From positions 1-33,680 of the forward strand of contig CANQPL010000026.1 of the NCBI GenBank assembly GCA_947625735.1: a DNA stretch of 33,680 nucleotides. Direction: 5' to 3'. A program made the position numbers and the translations under genes. Of this stretch, positions 8,703 through 15,333 are shown in pieces. Numbering within the stretch: position 1 is the stretch's first letter; the number at the start of each line of letters is the position of its first letter. The notes below the pieces were generated by a model that was given only the letters and a program-made list of their open reading frames with translations, ran no database searches and had not been told where the DNA came from. Source of the DNA: an uncultured Clostridia bacterium (GTDB taxonomy: Bacteria > Bacillota > Clostridia > Oscillospirales > Ruminococcaceae).

Positions 8703-8816
8703 TTAGTCATTTTCCTTTGCTTTATCAGCCATTTCACCGTTTTCAAGCGTAAGCTGCACAGATTCGCTTGTACCGTGGGCAAGTCCGGAATTTATGAAGA
8801 TATGGATAATTGATTT
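8703..8816 (-). pseudogene. Orphan linker fragment of a toxin module (NSGLAHGTS segment)
   Basis: On the minus strand an open frame without a start codon reads NSGLAHGTSESVQLTLENGE followed by MADKAKEND and a stop. It matches the first ~30 residues of the toxin module at 11141-11689 (NSGLAHGTSGSPQLTFENGE) but ends where the toxic domain would begin. It is best read as the scar of a lost cassette or an empty acceptor end of the array. The DNA from here to the sirtuin promoter (8602-8702) is AT-rich with no gene. Confidence 0.6.
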
Positions 8817-8897
8817 TTAATTTGCGGTCAACCGGTGGGGTTGACCGCTTATTTACGTTTATTCTCCAACCTGCAAAAACTGCTCGGCTCTTTTACA
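8752..8897 (-). repeat. Cassette linker repeat, copy A
   Basis: About 146 bp, nearly identical to 10190-10332. Read on the minus strand it holds the 3' end of an immunity gene (CKRAEQFLQV...), a perfect 10-bp stem hairpin (GCGGTCAACC / GGTTGACCGC, 8824-8848), then HIFINSGLAHGTSESVQLT coding sequence. Copies at module junctions are what recombination between cassettes would use or leave behind. Confidence 0.8.
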
Positions 8898-9233
8898 GCA
8901 TTCTATCATATTGTCGCCCATATACTTTTTTGCCTTATCGTAAACCGTTTGTCCGTTCGACATAAGGTTCTCAATAACAGTAAATTCAAGTACCTCTGTA
9001 ATGTCAGCCGAATCAGATGATGCCATACGTTCAAAATAGTCAAAAGCCCTTTTCAGCTTATCCGTTTCATCATTATTAAGAAGATTAAGAACAAAAGGAA
9101 TAACCACAAAAGAGAACATAATGTGCATACCGTCTGTTTCTTCTGCATCTGCCGCATTTGCCAATGCGTTAAGTGAATCAGTGCATTCAGGAAACAACGC
9201 ATTGAAATCAGAGTATAAATTATCATAATTCAT
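8859..9233 (-). CDS. Putative immunity protein (DUF7674-like)
   Basis: A small acidic, helical, probably cytosolic protein of 124 residues. The segment around residues 60-95 (FDYFERMASSDSADITEVLEFTVIENLM) resembles a family of small proteins found beside polymorphic toxins. It is preceded by AGGAGG at good spacing and follows another putative immunity gene by 68 bp, downstream of the HNH-type toxin module. Its last codons lie inside linker repeat A, and a shrunken copy of the same gene sits at 10294-10341. Function as an immunity protein is inferred from position and size; the family assignment is from memory of its pattern. Confidence 0.6.
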   Translation of the reverse strand: MNYDNLYSDFNALFPECTDSLNALANAADAEETDGMHIMFSFVVIPFVLNLLNNDETDKLKRAFDYFERMASSDSADITEVLEFTVIENLMSNGQTVYDKAKKYMGDNMIECCKRAEQFLQVGE

Positions 9234-9301
9234 ATTATTTTCCTCCTAAAGCCTGTTTGAGCTTTTTAACCAAGTTGTTAGCTAACTCGTATCAAAGTTA
9301 A

Positions 9302-9634
9302 TCATGTTTCATCGCTGCTTTCATTATCTATAAGTTCATCAAGCTCTGTGTCAATTTCAGAATACATATTTGTGAGATTGTTGAAAAAATCAACAGAGCT
9401 AAGTCTACCGTGTTCATAGAGTTCACACATGATATTATTGCTTGTCAATTGATTGAAAAGACTAATGATAAGTGCGAGTCCCTCTTCATCAACCGCATCA
9501 CACTCGATAATGTATGCGTTCTGAGCGACCTTGCTTTTGATGTCAGAAATGGACATATCTGTTTTCTCTCTGATAATTTTTATACCCTGAGCGGAAATGC
9601 TTGCATCAGCTATTTTTATACCTAATGTATCCAT
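9302..9634 (-). CDS. Putative immunity protein for the adjacent nuclease toxin module
   Basis: A 110-residue acidic protein that I do not recognise by family. Residues 1-75 look like an alpha/beta fold with hydrophobic strands (AYIIECDAVDEEGLALIISL), and the C-terminus is strongly acidic (EIDTELDELIDNESSDE). It starts 11 bp after the toxin module's stop, with TAGGAGGAAT upstream, the classical position of a cognate immunity gene. An acidic protein opposing a very basic nuclease domain is typical of such pairs. Direct toxin binding is inference. Confidence 0.6.
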   Translation of the reverse strand: MDTLGIKIADASISAQGIKIIREKTDMSISDIKSKVAQNAYIIECDAVDEEGLALIISLFNQLTSNNIMCELYEHGRLSSVDFFNNLTNMYSEIDTELDELIDNESSDET

Positions 9635-9645
9635 GACTATTCCTC

Positions 9646-10197
9646 CTAAAAATCAATTATAAGAACAATCGGTTTGCCTGCCGAGCTTTTCTTGTAATTT
9701 CCTCCGTGCCAACCTCTGAAATGCTCTCGTGACGTTGCAGGATAAATAATTTCCCCTTTGTCAGCCAAATGTGGGTATTGAGCTGCACTATAAGAATGGT
9801 GACCAATGATGTACAAGCCTTTGAATTTTGGCGTTTCACCTCGAATTATTGCAGCACGCTGCTCTTTTGACCAATTTCGAGTGCCACGCTCTCCTCTAAG
9901 CAAACGCTCTCTTTCTTGTCTCCAGAATCTTTTAATGCCCTTTTTTCTTCTTTCACGGAATCTCACATTCCATTGATATTCTTTATATTCTTTTTTTGTT
10001 GCTTGTCTTGATTCTACCTTCTTTTCAAGTGCCTTCATCTTTTTTGGGCTAAGCTGTCGATGCACAGAAGGATGCTCTTTCAAATCAAGACCTCTTGTTC
10101 TTTCGGATATTGTGTGAACAATATTCTCTAATGCTAACTTACTTTCAATAGAAGATGCCACGAATTTAGCTTCACTATTTTCAATCGTCAGCTGCAC
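9646..10197 (-). CDS. Orphan toxin C-terminal module, HNH/Endonuclease VII-like (GHH type)
   Basis: A highly basic product of about 183 residues. The C-terminal part carries GHHSYSAAQYPHLADKG, then SREHFRGWHGGN, the His-rich pattern of HNH/EndoVII-superfamily toxin domains that cut nucleic acid. No proper start is visible: the GTG at 10197 has no ribosome binding site, and the same frame continues upstream through the linker segment NSGLAHGTSES to a stop near 10257 without an ATG. This suggests a cassette that is silent unless recombined behind an N-terminal delivery domain. It is followed by two immunity-type genes. It may be untranslated as it stands, or use a rare start. Confidence 0.65.
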   Translation of the reverse strand: MQLTIENSEAKFVASSIESKLALENIVHTISERTRGLDLKEHPSVHRQLSPKKMKALEKKVESRQATKKEYKEYQWNVRFRERRKKGIKRFWRQERERLLRGERGTRNWSKEQRAAIIRGETPKFKGLYIIGHHSYSAAQYPHLADKGEIIYPATSREHFRGWHGGNYKKSSAGKPIVLIIDF

Positions 10198-10332
10198 AGA
10201 TTCGCTTGTACCGTGAGCAAGTCCGGAATTTATGAAGATATGGATAATTGGTTTTTAATTTGCGGTCAACCGGTGGGGGTTGACCGCTGTTGTTTATTGA
10301 CTGACCTGCAAAAACTGCTCGGCTCTTTTACA
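10190..10332 (-). repeat. Cassette linker repeat, copy B
   Basis: 143 bp matching copy A (8752-8897) almost base for base, including the GCGGTCAACC hairpin (10262-10287, loop one base longer) and the immunity gene 3' end. It joins the remnant immunity gene to the HNH-type toxin module. The match ends abruptly after QLT codons, where the toxin-specific sequence begins, marking a cassette boundary. Confidence 0.8.
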
Positions 10333-10341
10333 ATAGTTCAT
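10294..10341 (-). pseudogene. Internally deleted remnant of the DUF7674-like immunity gene
   Basis: The minus strand reads MNYCKRAEQFLQVSQ and a stop. The first three residues equal the start and the rest equals the end of the intact gene at 8859-9233 (MNY... and ...CCKRAEQFLQVGE), as if the middle ~110 codons had been removed. The C-terminal match is clear; the MNY match is short and could be chance. Confidence 0.5.
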
Positions 10342-10389
10342 GAATGTTACTCAATTTATAAAATTAATTTTTTTTAACAACCTTGAAAA

Positions 10390-10764
10390 TCACCACCAAT
10401 TGACCTTTACACCCAAACTGTTTTCTTTTGCATACTCGAACAGCTCAGCAATCAGGTCAAAACATTCTCGTGTTTCCTCAAATCTAAAATGCTTATTTTT
10501 GTAATTCATAAGATCAAGATAGTATTCCTCTATATCAATAGGAACATCTTTTTCATCATAAGTTCGGACTTCCTGCTGATAATCTCTTGTGAAACCTTTC
10601 CACTCATTTCCGTCAAAATTGGGGGTATCAAATATATCGCTAATATACCCATCCCAGATATGAATATTAAATTCAGGATTATCAGCAATAAAAAGTTCGA
10701 TTTCAGGCTCTCCTTCAAAGCCATTATAAAAAGTTGTGTTATTAATAATTTTTTTTGCATCCAT
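10390..10764 (-). CDS. Putative immunity protein, second of a tandem pair
   Basis: A 124-residue acidic protein, unrecognised by family, clearly paralogous to the product of the gene just upstream (10783-11166). Both share NNxTFYxGFEGExEI near the N-terminus, NIHIWxGY around residues 33-40 and GFTRDY around 57-62, and both end in a helix ending ...LFEYA or ...FFEYA. It starts 18 bp after its paralogue, with GGTGGGAT upstream. It may be a spare or altered-specificity immunity gene. Base composition is AT-richer than the neighbouring metabolic genes, in keeping with an accessory origin. Confidence 0.65.
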   Translation of the reverse strand: MDAKKIINNTTFYNGFEGEPEIELFIADNPEFNIHIWDGYISDIFDTPNFDGNEWKGFTRDYQQEVRTYDEKDVPIDIEEYYLDLMNYKNKHFRFEETRECFDLIAELFEYAKENSLGVKVNWW

Positions 10765-10782
10765 AATATCCCACCCGTTATT

Positions 10783-11166
10783 TTAAAATATTTGCATTTT
10801 AATTTGATAATGATTATTCAGTGCATATTCAAAAAAAATGCAAAGTAGCTCATAACATTCATATATTCTGTTATATTCATATTTTTTATCTGCATAATGC
10901 AAAATGTCATCAAGATATTCTTTTATATCTACTTGATTGATGATATACTCGTCATCTCCAAAAGTTCTTTCCATTTGATTGTAATCTCTTGTAAATCCTT
11001 TCCAGCCATTACAATCAAATGCCGGAGAACCAAAAAAATCGTAAAAATAGCCCTCCCAAATATGAATATTAATATTTGGTTTCTCAACAACAGATAAAAT
11101 GATTTCTTTTTCTCCTTCAAAGCCGTCATAAAATGTTGAATTATTTACCAACTTTCCAATGTCCAT
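10783..11166 (-). CDS. Putative immunity protein, first of a tandem pair
   Basis: A 127-residue acidic protein and paralogue of 10390-10764. The open frame extends up to 11229, but the ATG at 11166 is the likely start because AAAGGGAG lies at proper spacing and the N-terminus then aligns with the paralogue. This start is 26 bases inside the end of the toxin gene (stop at 11141), so translation is probably coupled and immunity is made with the toxin. Function is inferred from this overlap, the size and the acidity. Confidence 0.7.
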   Translation of the reverse strand: MDIGKLVNNSTFYDGFEGEKEIILSVVEKPNINIHIWEGYFYDFFGSPAFDCNGWKGFTRDYNQMERTFGDDEYIINQVDIKEYLDDILHYADKKYEYNRIYECYELLCIFFEYALNNHYQIKMQIF

Positions 11167-11689
11167 GATCAAGCAACTCCCTTTGTTTCTTTGTTTCAGA
11201 TTTATTTTGTTTAGCCAAAACGGCATCATGCCATAAAGACCAATCTATCCATTGATTACCACCAACTAATACTTCATGTATTTTTGATCTATGCAATCTT
11301 CCGGCACCGATACCGGGACGTATTTTTTCAACAACCCATGTATCTTTACTGTATTCAGGCGCATTTGGAGTATGAGTATGCCATCTACTTTCATAATTGT
11401 ATCCACCTTCTTTCCACTTAAATTTGACTTGTTCATATCCATTTTTATTTTCAGGTTTAATTTGAGCATTACTCGGAATAGGAATTGGTGAAGTTTTAGT
11501 CAAATTTGTTTTTAAATATTCCAAATCTTTAGTATTTATTGCATTAATAATAGCATCATGGTCATACTCAAATTCAGCCTCAATTTTAGCTTCATTCTCT
11601 TTCGCCTTATCTTCCATTTCTCCGTTTTCAAACGTCAGCTGCGGAGAACCGCTTGTACCATGAGCAAGTCCGGAATTTGCGTGGTTCAT
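11141..11689 (-). CDS. Polymorphic toxin C-terminal module with its own start codon
   Basis: A 182-residue product. Residues 1-35 are the shared linker (NSGLAHGTSGSPQLTFENGE and a charged stretch). The C-terminal ~95 residues contain FKWKEGGYNYESRWHTHTP, TWVVEKIRPG and NQWIDWSLWHDAVLAKQN, ending in DHGHWK. This layout is typical of small C-terminal toxin domains of polymorphic toxins, possibly an RNase fold, but I cannot name the family with certainty. The ATG overlaps the stop of the DUF4417-like gene in ATGA, so it relies on coupled translation. No secretion domain is present, so it is a displaced toxin tip or a cytosolic toxin. Immunity paralogues follow. Confidence 0.65.
   Translation of the reverse strand: MNHANSGLAHGTSGSPQLTFENGEMEDKAKENEAKIEAEFEYDHDAIINAINTKDLEYLKTNLTKTSPIPIPSNAQIKPENKNGYEQVKFKWKEGGYNYESRWHTHTPNAPEYSKDTWVVEKIRPGIGAGRLHRSKIHEVLVGGNQWIDWSLWHDAVLAKQNKSETKKQRELLDHGHWKVGK
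11614..11679 (-). repeat. Cassette linker repeat, partial copy C (coding part only)
   Basis: The NSGLAHGTSxSxQLTxENGE coding segment of copies A and B appears here a third time, more diverged and without the hairpin and immunity-end part. It forms the N-terminus of the 11141-11689 product. Confidence 0.7.
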
Positions 11690-12441
11690 ACCTCCACCGC
11701 CTTCCGAATACTGTGCCTGTCATTATAATGCTTAACGTTCCGACATTTTAAAGTATTATCGGGGATAACAACATCAATGCCCTTTTCAATAGCATAGGCG
11801 AATGTATCAAGCACAGCCTTATTTGTACCGCACACATCGTATACAATAAATGTTTTAAGATTCGGCAGCTTATCAATCGTTAAACGAATATTCGCTCTCA
11901 ATCTGCGGTTTTCAATAGGATCGCTCATGTGTCCTTTGGTGCTGATTGCAGCTACTGAGCATTCCTCATATCCGTCAAGAGCAAAATCGGCACTTTCTTC
12001 TGTAGGAAATGTAATATTCGGTATCACGACCGCACCAATTTCAAACATAAACCAGAGCCCGACAATACGTCCCTTGAACAGCCGATAATTATTCTCTATC
12101 CTGTGAACATCACCAAGCTCCGAGAAATCGGGGATAATAACATACCTGACATCTTTAAAACGTTCTTTAAAATATTTAAGACGTTCTTTATCATTGTAGT
12201 AAATTGCCCAGAACAGCCCAAATTTACCGTCAAAATCCTCATCAAACTGAAAGAATGCCACAGCGGTGTGTTTCGTCTTGTGGTAAAGGCTTTTCTCGCT
12301 GTACAATGCAATAAAGTCCGGAAATACCGACACATTACAGCTTATAGCAGGCAGATCCATATTACCGCAGGACACAGTTTTGTTGGTGAGCGTGAGGTAG
12401 TTCAGGTTGAGCAGCCGTATTAAATTGTTATTTTTCTTCAA
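11686..12441 (-). CDS. DUF4417-like protein
   Basis: A 251-residue protein resembling DUF4417, a family of unknown function common on phages and mobile elements. Supporting features are IPDFSELGDVHRIENNYRLF and GLWFMFEIGAVVIPNITFP, then the conserved-type VAAISTKGHM. The frame is open to 12504, but no ribosome binding site lies there. A TTG at 12441, eight bases after AGAAAGGAG, gives a better start (MKKNNNLIRLL). Its stop overlaps the start of the toxin module by four bases (ATGA). It lies 212 bp downstream of the ImmA/IrrE-type gene. No enzymatic role can be assigned. Confidence 0.65.
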   Translation of the reverse strand: MKKNNNLIRLLNLNYLTLTNKTVSCGNMDLPAISCNVSVFPDFIALYSEKSLYHKTKHTAVAFFQFDEDFDGKFGLFWAIYYNDKERLKYFKERFKDVRYVIIPDFSELGDVHRIENNYRLFKGRIVGLWFMFEIGAVVIPNITFPTEESADFALDGYEECSVAAISTKGHMSDPIENRRLRANIRLTIDKLPNLKTFIVYDVCGTNKAVLDTFAYAIEKGIDVVIPDNTLKCRNVKHYNDRHSIRKAVEV

Positions 12442-12565
12442 AAAAATACTCCTTTCTCCTATATCATATAGAACAGAAATTTTGTGTATTTCGTCAATTG
12501 ACAAAGGAGAGGGAGCTGCGATAAAATATAAGTGTATGTATTATTTACATCTTAATCCCCTAAAG

Positions 12566-12606
12566 CGCATTGACTTGCTGCTGCAACAGCTTGTCAGTGC
12601 GTTTTT
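12566..12606. terminator. Hairpin between the ImmA-like and DUF4417-like genes
   Basis: An imperfect stem (CGCATTGAC/GTCAGTGCG plus GCTG/CAGC, six-base loop) is followed by TTTTT on the plus strand and by only CUUUA on the minus strand. It is terminator-like for the plus strand although no plus-strand gene precedes it; it may weaken minus-strand read-through. Nearby at 12493-12502 is a perfect palindrome GTCAATTGAC upstream of the DUF4417-like gene, a possible operator. Confidence 0.4.
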
Positions 12607-12653
12607 CCTTTGTCAGGATAATAGTTCATTGGAATCACCTTACCTTTCATGTT

Positions 12654-13196
12654 TCACTTTCTATTTTTATCCTGTTTCACACGATACTTTGCCGAAGCCT
12701 CCGTAACAGGATACTTTTCCATAATTTCCCTGACACTCATACCAACAGTCGCCTCATATGGTATTGTTAATTCTCCGCAGAGTGATTTTGCTTGCCATTC
12801 AAGACTGCAATATGCAGGTATCCCATCATCTTTTGAAAAGCTCCGTGCCGAGGTCGGAGTATATCCAAGGTAAAATAATATTATGTGGCATATCTCGTGA
12901 CAGATAAAACTTAAGAATGCACGGTTGCCGTCGCAATAAGCACAGTCATATACAGTCTGCTTAATCTCAATGATAAATCCGCCTTCCGGCTTTGGATAAC
13001 ACCATGCAAATACATCAGCGGGCAGCTTATCATCTTCAAGTATTATATATTCTGTCTTATCAAATATTTCACATAATTTTTCAAGAGCGTAAAGCACCGG
13101 AAAAGGTTCGGAGTCATTAAGACCGAATATCCTTCTTATATATTTGCTCAATAGTCTGATATCTTTTCTGCTAAGGGGTTTTGTCATATAATCCAT
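12654..13196 (-). CDS. ImmA/IrrE-family metallopeptidase
   Basis: A 180-residue putative zinc peptidase. HEICH at residues 100-104 is the HExxH motif, and an EWQA segment near 131 supplies a possible third ligand, as in ImmA/IrrE proteins that cleave a partner repressor. Its ATG overlaps the stop of the XRE regulator gene in TAATG, so the two are co-translated, the common XRE-ImmA arrangement of phages, ICEs and stress modules. It probably inactivates the neighbouring regulator on some signal, switching on the downstream genes; this is inferred from the family. Confidence 0.88.
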   Translation of the reverse strand: MDYMTKPLSRKDIRLLSKYIRRIFGLNDSEPFPVLYALEKLCEIFDKTEYIILEDDKLPADVFAWCYPKPEGGFIIEIKQTVYDCAYCDGNRAFLSFICHEICHIILFYLGYTPTSARSFSKDDGIPAYCSLEWQAKSLCGELTIPYEATVGMSVREIMEKYPVTEASAKYRVKQDKNRK

Positions 13197-13561
13197 TAAT
13201 TATCACCGCTCCTCTTCAGCAATGCCATAATTTTTTTTGCCGTATCCTCATCAATGTTATCGAATGAACGTGCAAATTGCAGGGCAGCCTCCCGCTGATA
13301 AGCAGACGATCCCGATAAATTCAGCTTTACCTGTGTTTTTGAATTTTCTATTGCTTTTTTGAGTTCAGCCTGTTCCTCATCTGTGAGCGCATAGTGTTCT
13401 GTGATTACAGTTACCCATTCTGACGGAACATTTTTCTTTCCTGTTTCGACTGCCGATAAAAATGGTGTGGAAACACCGAGCAGTTTTGCAACATCGCCCA
13501 TAACCTCATGATGACGTATACGCTGAATCCTCATAAATTCACCAAACGCCGAATATGACAT
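13196..13561 (-). CDS. XRE-family helix-turn-helix regulator
   Basis: A 121-residue DNA-binding protein. Residues ~6-60 form a lambda-repressor-like HTH (MGDVAKLLGVSTPFLSAVE is the core), with a charged C-terminal helical part likely for dimerisation or contact with the ImmA-like partner. The ATG at 13561 has AAGGAGG upstream. It is the first gene of the operon behind promoter 13587-13615. Two GGTAAA sites, one inside that promoter and one just downstream, suggest that it represses its own operon. The downstream DUF4417-like and toxin genes may be under the same control. Confidence 0.88.
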   Translation of the reverse strand: MSYSAFGEFMRIQRIRHHEVMGDVAKLLGVSTPFLSAVETGKKNVPSEWVTVITEHYALTDEEQAELKKAIENSKTQVKLNLSGSSAYQREAALQFARSFDNIDEDTAKKIMALLKRSGDN

Positions 13562-13576
13562 AGAAATACCTCCTTA

Positions 13577-13615
13577 TTTACCAAATATTATAGCACACAG
13601 TTTACCATTTATCAA
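13577..13615 (-). promoter_or_regulatory. Promoter and putative operators of the XRE-ImmA operon
   Basis: On the minus strand: TTGATA (13610-13615), a 17-bp spacer and TATAAT (13587-13592). Two direct GGTAAA repeats (13601-13606 and 13577-13582) lie 24 bp apart, one in the spacer and one just after the -10 box, as expected for binding sites of the XRE protein. The leader is about 19 nt. Confidence 0.7.
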
Positions 13616-13770
13616 GTAATTTTTTAATCTTTTTTAGGTTAATTTTTGAGTATGCCGTTTTCACTGCGGTATGCCCCGTTTTTATTTCGCTTTGTCACAA
13701 TATTCCGGCAATTCTTTGACCACAGTAACTAAACTTTTTTCAGCAATGAAAGAAATTGAGAATAAGCTTT

Positions 13771-13814
13771 GAGGCAGGATACCCGCTAAGATATCCTGCC
13801 TCTTATTTTCTTTT
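13771..13814 (+). terminator. Terminator-like hairpin between glgA and the XRE operon
   Basis: An 11-bp perfect stem GAGGCAGGATA/TATCCTGCCTC with a 10-nt loop is followed on the plus strand by TTATTTTCTTTT. For the minus strand, where it would serve glgA (stop at 13850), the downstream sequence is AAAGCUUAUUC, which is poorer. A 33-codon plus-strand frame (13671-13772) ends at its base but lacks a ribosome binding site. Otherwise 13616-13849 shows no gene. Confidence 0.55.
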
Positions 13815-13849
13815 ACATATTTACATATAGAGTGTCATTCTTCTATCCT

Positions 13850-15274
13850 CTAATCCTCATCGCCGCACAGTTCTCTGTAAAGACCGATATACAGCTTTGC
13901 AGAGCTGTCCCAGCTGTAGTCACAGTTCATGGCATATTCGGAGAGCTTTGCCCACGCCTCGGTGTCCCTGTAGTATTCGCAGGCTCTGCCCACCGCTCCC
14001 AGCATATCATGAGCATTGTAGGTCTTGAATGTGAACCCGTTTCCGTTTTCGCCGCCTGCGTCTGTAACGCTGTCACGCAGTCCTCCCGTTTCACGGACAA
14101 TGGGAATTGTGCCGTAACGCATAGAGATCATCTGAGCAAGTCCGCACGGCTCACTTTGTGAGGGCATAAGGAACATATCCGCTCCCGCATAGATCCGCCT
14201 TGCAAGATCGGGAACAAATCCCAGCGTAACGCTTACTCTTTCGGGTCTGCGCCATGCCATCTCCTTGAAGAAATCCTCGTAGATCTTCTCTCCTGCGCCC
14301 AGTACCGCAAATTTGCACCCCATATTTACCATGTCCTCAAAGACATATTTAATAAGATCAATGCCCTTGTGAGATACAAATCTTGTAATTATACCGATAA
14401 CAGGATCGTTCCCCTCTCCGAGTCCCAGCTCCTTTATAAGTCCTGCCTTACACTTTGCCTTGCCTGCTCTGTCACCTGCCGTGTAATTTGCGGGGATAAC
14501 AGGGTCATGCTCAGGATCATAAAGAGCGGTGTCTATGCCGTTAAGGAAACCGCACAGCTTATACTGCTTTCCCGCAAGCGCTCTGTCAAGACCGTGAGAA
14601 TACCACGGATCCAGAATTTCCCACGCATAGCTGGGCGAAACTGTCGTTATCTTGTCAGCAGTTTCAAATGCGCCTTTCATCATGTTTACCGCACCGTCAT
14701 ATTCGAGTATTTTTGCATGATACATGGGAATGCCCATAATATCGCTTAAAACGTCCATGCCGTATCTGCCCTGATACTGAATATTGTGAACGGTAAACAC
14801 GGTTTTTATGTTGTCATAGCCGTACTGGAATTTGTAATAGGTCTGATAGTAAACAGGGATAAGCGCCGTCTGCCAGTCGTTGCAGTTGATGACCTGCGGT
14901 TTCCAGCCGATATGAGCTATAAGCTCCATGACCGCACGGGAAAGAAATACGAATCTTTCGCAGTCATCATAGAAGCCGTAAAGACCGTCTCTTGCAAAAT
15001 AATATTCATTATCCAGAAGATAATAGGTGACACCGTTTACTTTTCCCTCAAAAACGCCGCAGTACTGCTTGCGCCAACCCACGTCCACGGTAAAATTCAT
15101 AAGGAATTTAAGCTCCTGCCTGAGTTCGGGCTTTACGCTTTTGTAAAGAGGGAGTACAACTCTGCAATCGTGTCCTGCCTTGCACAGTGCCGCAGGAAGT
15201 GAGCCTGCCACATCTGCAAGTCCGCCTGATGCCGCATAGGGCAATGCCTCTGAGGCTGTATATAATATTCTCAT
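13850..15274 (-). CDS. glgA: Glycogen synthase (ADP-glucose type)
   Basis: GT5-family glucosyltransferase that extends alpha-1,4-glucan chains from ADP-glucose in the cytosol. The length of 474 residues is normal. The N-terminal Rossmann domain begins with SEALPYAASGGLADVAGSLP, and the C-terminal domain has QSEPCGLAQMISMRYGTIP and VRETGGLRDSV, the nucleotide-sugar site. The usual KTGGL motif reads ASGGL here, so the Lys known to contact ADP-glucose in E. coli is Ala15. The start ATG follows AAAGG. It is the last gene of the minus-strand cluster that contains glgB, glgC and glgD. Confidence 0.96.
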   Translation of the reverse strand: MRILYTASEALPYAASGGLADVAGSLPAALCKAGHDCRVVLPLYKSVKPELRQELKFLMNFTVDVGWRKQYCGVFEGKVNGVTYYLLDNEYYFARDGLYGFYDDCERFVFLSRAVMELIAHIGWKPQVINCNDWQTALIPVYYQTYYKFQYGYDNIKTVFTVHNIQYQGRYGMDVLSDIMGIPMYHAKILEYDGAVNMMKGAFETADKITTVSPSYAWEILDPWYSHGLDRALAGKQYKLCGFLNGIDTALYDPEHDPVIPANYTAGDRAGKAKCKAGLIKELGLGEGNDPVIGIITRFVSHKGIDLIKYVFEDMVNMGCKFAVLGAGEKIYEDFFKEMAWRRPERVSVTLGFVPDLARRIYAGADMFLMPSQSEPCGLAQMISMRYGTIPIVRETGGLRDSVTDAGGENGNGFTFKTYNAHDMLGAVGRACEYYRDTEAWAKLSEYAMNCDYSWDSSAKLYIGLYRELCGDED

Positions 15275-15333
15275 AAAGTAAAGACCTTTCGATTTATATT
15301 TATTTTTCTTTTCCGATATGCTTTATTTTTCTG

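Noticed and set aside
8824-8848. GCGGTCAACC hairpin as a plain intrinsic terminator
   Set aside because: No U tract follows on the minus strand, and the same hairpin sits inside a duplicated linker; it is recorded as part of the repeat instead.
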